A DNA stretch of 64,000 nucleotides from Melanocharis versteri (Eukaryota; Chordata; Aves; Passeriformes; Melanocharitidae): contig VZTG01002903.1 of NCBI GenBank assembly GCA_013397845.1, forward strand, positions 726,041 through 790,040. The letters run 5' to 3'. Under the pieces are notes generated by a model that saw only the letters and a list, made by a program, of their open reading frames with translations, was not told where the DNA came from and ran no database searches. Positions 60,810-64,000 of the stretch are shown here, piece by piece. Numbering within the stretch: position 1 is the stretch's first letter; every line of letters begins with the position of its first letter. Made by a program: the position numbers and the translations under genes.

Positions 60810-62565
60810 AAATGCACTTTGCCCAAGCTGCAGAGTGCATCACGATTATTCAGAATTTGGGGGTCCCTGCCCCTGGCACTGCACAGCGCCAGCACCTCCC
60901 AACGCCAGCGCTGAGAATTAACAAATCTGGGGGGGATTTCTGGGAAAAACAATCCCTATTAGGGGAGAAAAATGCCAGATGAAGCAGGCAGGGAGCAGGC
61001 TGCTGGCGAGAAGGTGGGATTTGTGCAAAGCCCCCGCTCCCATCTCATTTACACCTCGGACGGCTGGAGGTTGAGAAATCCATTCGCAGGTTCAGGAGGA
61101 GTCGGAAGGTTCTTTCTGCACAAAATAATGACAGCAAGTCGCCTTCGTGTCGTCGTTGTGGAGAAAGGGACAACACAAGGAGTGAGGGGAATGGAGAAGA
61201 GGAGGATTTGCAAACACTGCACAAGCATCTCCCCATCAGCAGCACCCGGGAGCCAGAGCCTGTGGCACAGAGAACTTGCAGGCAACCTTGGAAAAGTCTG
61301 GCTTGGGATAAGAAAAGCCAAGCAGCAGCTGAAAGGAAGCATCACTGCCCGATTTCATGCTATTTGAAAGGTGGCATCAATGGTGTCCCAGCCCTGTCAG
61401 CGTTGGAAAAGCTCGGGAGCCACCCAGGAGCACCTCTCCCTCTCCCTGTGGCACAAGGCACGGTGCTGATCCACACGGGATCACCAGAACATCTGGGAAA
61501 GAAGGGGCAGCGCCAGAGGCAACCCCAGCTGCAAGAAGGCAAAATTCAAATGCAGCAGACCAAGGCAAACCAGGTTCTGCTCCTGGAGACTTCTCCGGGT
61601 AAAGGCTCCCACAAAAAGCCATTCCTTCAGCATTTCTAAAAACAAAGCCCATCTCGGACACAGCGATGATGTTTTAACAGGACACAGCATTTTTCCAAGG
61701 ATCATGAAGATATTTTTGTTTGTCTGTCATAAGCAAATATCCACAACTGCAAGAAGGGATGGCTGCCAAACTCAGCACACCAGTGCTGGCCAGTATAAAG
61801 TGAACTGGAAACTTCATGGTGTGAGTCAGGGAAACCTCAGAACCATTCAACTTCCAAACCCAGTCACCAGAGCACCGTGCAGAGGAGACAGCCCCAATTA
61901 TCCAGAGCACAGGAAGCTGCAATCCCTTCCCTTTTCCCTCTTTTTTTTAAACAAAATTGCTCTTTGTTGGGTAGCACATTCCCTTGGATTCCCAGAGCGA
62001 TCAAAAAAGACAGCATCCCCGATGACAAAAGCCACTCGTTTTTCTGCTTTCAGCCTCAGAAACGTTAAAGGATTGTTTGCTTTCTAAGTGCAAGTCCACA
62101 TTTAAGAGGAATAAAGAATTTCTCTGGCAGGCTGGATCAATGATGCAGCAAGCCAAGCATGCGACCTCCCGCAGGGAGCCTGGGTCCAACGCTCCTGGAA
62201 ACAATAAAATAACCTTACACTGCTCCTGATCGACTGCACAATGTGGGAAAGGGGGGGAAAACTTCCTCCTGACCCTCGACGCAACAAGCCACCCCCTTCA
62301 GCTGCATGAACCGACGGCTTTCATTAACACTGCCATGATCAGGCATCTCATCCCCTTCTCCCCTTCGTCACGCTGGCAGCCACGATGCCAGCCCTGCTTT
62401 CAGGGCCGTGGCAGTGGCTGCAGCCCATGAACCGCCCTCTTCTTCCAGGAATGATGCTGGAAACAGACGGTCCTGCAGTCGGGCGACGGCTGAAGAACAT
62501 CCCACGCTGCCAAAAACATCTAATGTAAGGATATTCTCCAGCCAGCAGCACAAAAGCAGGGAAAG

Positions 62566-62628
62566 GTATAAATAGCCTTTGAGGAGGGTGTATAAATAGC
62601 TGTAGGTAACATTTGTATGCTATAAAAA
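62566..62628 (+). promoter_or_regulatory. Cluster of TATA-box/MEF2-like motifs
   Basis: Two identical 11-mers GTATAAATAGC (62566-62576 and 62590-62600), spaced 24 bp, are followed by CTATAAAAACC near 62620. Each fits a TATA box on the plus strand and nine of ten positions of the MEF2 site. No transcript or exon is recognised downstream on either strand. Confidence 0.35.
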
Positions 62629-63429
62629 CCCTGCATTTTTGGCCCAGCTCGGCAAGAGCGAGTTTCCCTTCGCAGCACTCTGAAGACCGGCTTCCCCTTG
62701 CCTTGCAATCAGCACAGCAGGGAAAGGGCAGGGACTGCTCCCAATCCACTGCTGCACCCCTGGAAGAACGGCAGGAGTGAATTTCCCTCGCTGTTTGAAG
62801 GAGATCCTACCAAGGCCTAGCCTAATGTGAGACCAAAAATTGGATATATCAGGCTAAATCCTTCTGCGGGTGACAGGCACGGGGCAGCGCGGTGCTGGAG
62901 GGGGCTGGTGATTTTCACGTGCCTTCCTTCGACACAAAACCCAAGTGATTACGTGGCCACACACACACACATCTCACGCTCTCCCTCTCCAAAACAAATC
63001 CTATCTGCCCCCTGAAGCGGGAATGGGGCGCTGCCAGCTCCAGGCTGGGTGAGCACACCCCGGGAGCGCGTGTGCGGTGACAGCGGCATCTGCACATCAC
63101 GCCACCCCTCTGCCTCCCTCCCACCCTGCCACCCGCCAGGGCCATTCTTACCAACCAGCACAGGATAAAAATGCTCTCTACAAGGCCTTATTTCCCTCCC
63201 TGGCTATTTTTCTGGGTTTGCACAGCCAAAGGAGTGGGAATTTCACACGGTGAGCGGCTCAGCTCAGCCGTCCCCTCTCCTCTGCCACAGCACCAGCAGC
63301 CCCAAAGATGCTCCAGCCCAACCCCATCACTCTCAACACTCCCCCTTGCTTCTCCCCTTGACGAAGCAGCGTCCTGGCACATCCCCAGAGCCACGATCCC
63401 ACCTCCCATCCCTCTCAAAATCCCCGCTG

Positions 63430-63740
63430 AGGGCACGGAGCAGCCAGGGAGGGAGCAGCCGCCTCCCGCGCCGCCTCGCCGGGGAGCGGGGCTGGAGAAC
63501 AAGGCTCGGCGATGAGCGCTGGCACCGCTCGCCTGCCACCCGGGGAGCGGCTCCCCGTGGCGTGCAGGTGGCTCCTTTGATTCCTGATTACTCGTCAGCC
63601 TTCCTTCGGGCTGGCACGGTGCCTGGGTCCAACTTTGCAGCGAGCGGGTCACCCCACGGAACAGCCGCTCCAGAGCCGCTCCCGGAGCTCGTGCGGGAAC
63701 GGGGCGTCGAGACTCGACTGAACCCCACATCGCCCCACAG
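63430..63740. promoter_or_regulatory. CpG-island-like segment
   Basis: About 310 bp with roughly one CpG per 9 bases (I counted about 18 in the first 150 bp), against few CpG in the surrounding tens of kilobases. Such islands often mark vertebrate promoters. It could be an upstream NEXMIF promoter or first exon on the minus strand, but no start site or splice donor was identified. Confidence 0.5.
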
Positions 63741-64000
63741 AGGATGGGACACATGGTCCCAAATGCCTCTCCTGGGAGGGCCCCTGACCAGCCCAAACCT
63801 GGCACAGCACGAGAGCTGTGTGTCACCCAAAATTTGAAAAATCCCTGTTGAATTTGTCCACCGATTCATCGAGGCCAAAATGTTGTGTCGGAATATGCCA
63901 GTTTTAGCAGAAATCACACCAGGAACGTCTTGGAAACCCCAGACATCCAGAGCAGCTCACAGCATCGTCTCCCAGGCAGAGAGACCCGGGTCCAAGTCCC

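Larger units (their letters stand above)
59801..63429. other. Unique sequence, no gene recognised
   Basis: No recognised transposon. It contains unique AT-rich DNA at 60330-60840, a TATA/MEF2-like cluster at 62566-62628 and a short (CA)n tract near 62958-62971. Frames such as 61208-61639 have no family motif. Confidence 0.5.

Noticed and set aside
63188..63837. Two overlapping frames of 195-212 codons on opposite strands
   Set aside because: They fall in CpG-rich DNA where stops are rare; neither shows a domain motif.

Overview
The window looks like a bird nuclear chromosome, most likely a songbird. Almost every interspersed repeat I recognise is a 5'-truncated CR1 LINE tail, the typical avian repeat. 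The one protein-coding gene I can identify is NEXMIF (KIAA2022, neurite extension and migration factor). From general knowledge, its human orthologue lies at Xq13 and that block corresponds to chicken chromosome 4 / songbird 4A. No bacterial, viral, CRISPR or operon-like structure is present.

Layout. NEXMIF is on the minus strand, so it reads from high to low coordinates. Its start-codon exon is at 15132-15207 (25 codons plus 1 nt). A 3.6-kb intron follows, then one very large coding exon at 7231-11506 (4,276 nt), a homopolymer-rich 771-bp intron, and a terminal coding exon starting at 6459. Both junctions keep the reading frame (phases 1 and 2) and use GT/AG sites. The open frame totals about 1,520 codons, against about 1,516 in human as I recall it. 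The last 30-odd codons run through a 26-nt homopolymer and are doubtful. A probable 3' UTR lies at about 4480-6248.

Below the gene, 1950-3628 is the longest transposon in the window: a decayed CR1 copy with recognisable reverse-transcriptase sequence and its 3' tail. Above the start exon, 15.3-64 kb has no recognisable coding exon. It is probably the long 5' intron and/or upstream flank of NEXMIF. It holds about seventeen CR1 tails in both orientations, simple repeats, a few unique AT-rich blocks that resemble regulatory sequence, and a CpG-rich island at 63430-63740.

Points worth a second look: a 214-bp retroposed element at 29411-29624 flanked by a perfect 30-bp direct repeat, with a near-identical copy 3.8 kb away; the NEXMIF C-terminus reading into a poly-Phe homopolymer; a doubled GTATAAATAGC motif near 62.6 kb; a perfect 8-1-8 palindrome in an AT-rich block at 20.66 kb; and an unexplained purine-rich kilobase at 18.1-19.2 kb. 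I found no clear evidence of a previously undescribed multi-gene system; this is an ordinary vertebrate locus with some interesting details.
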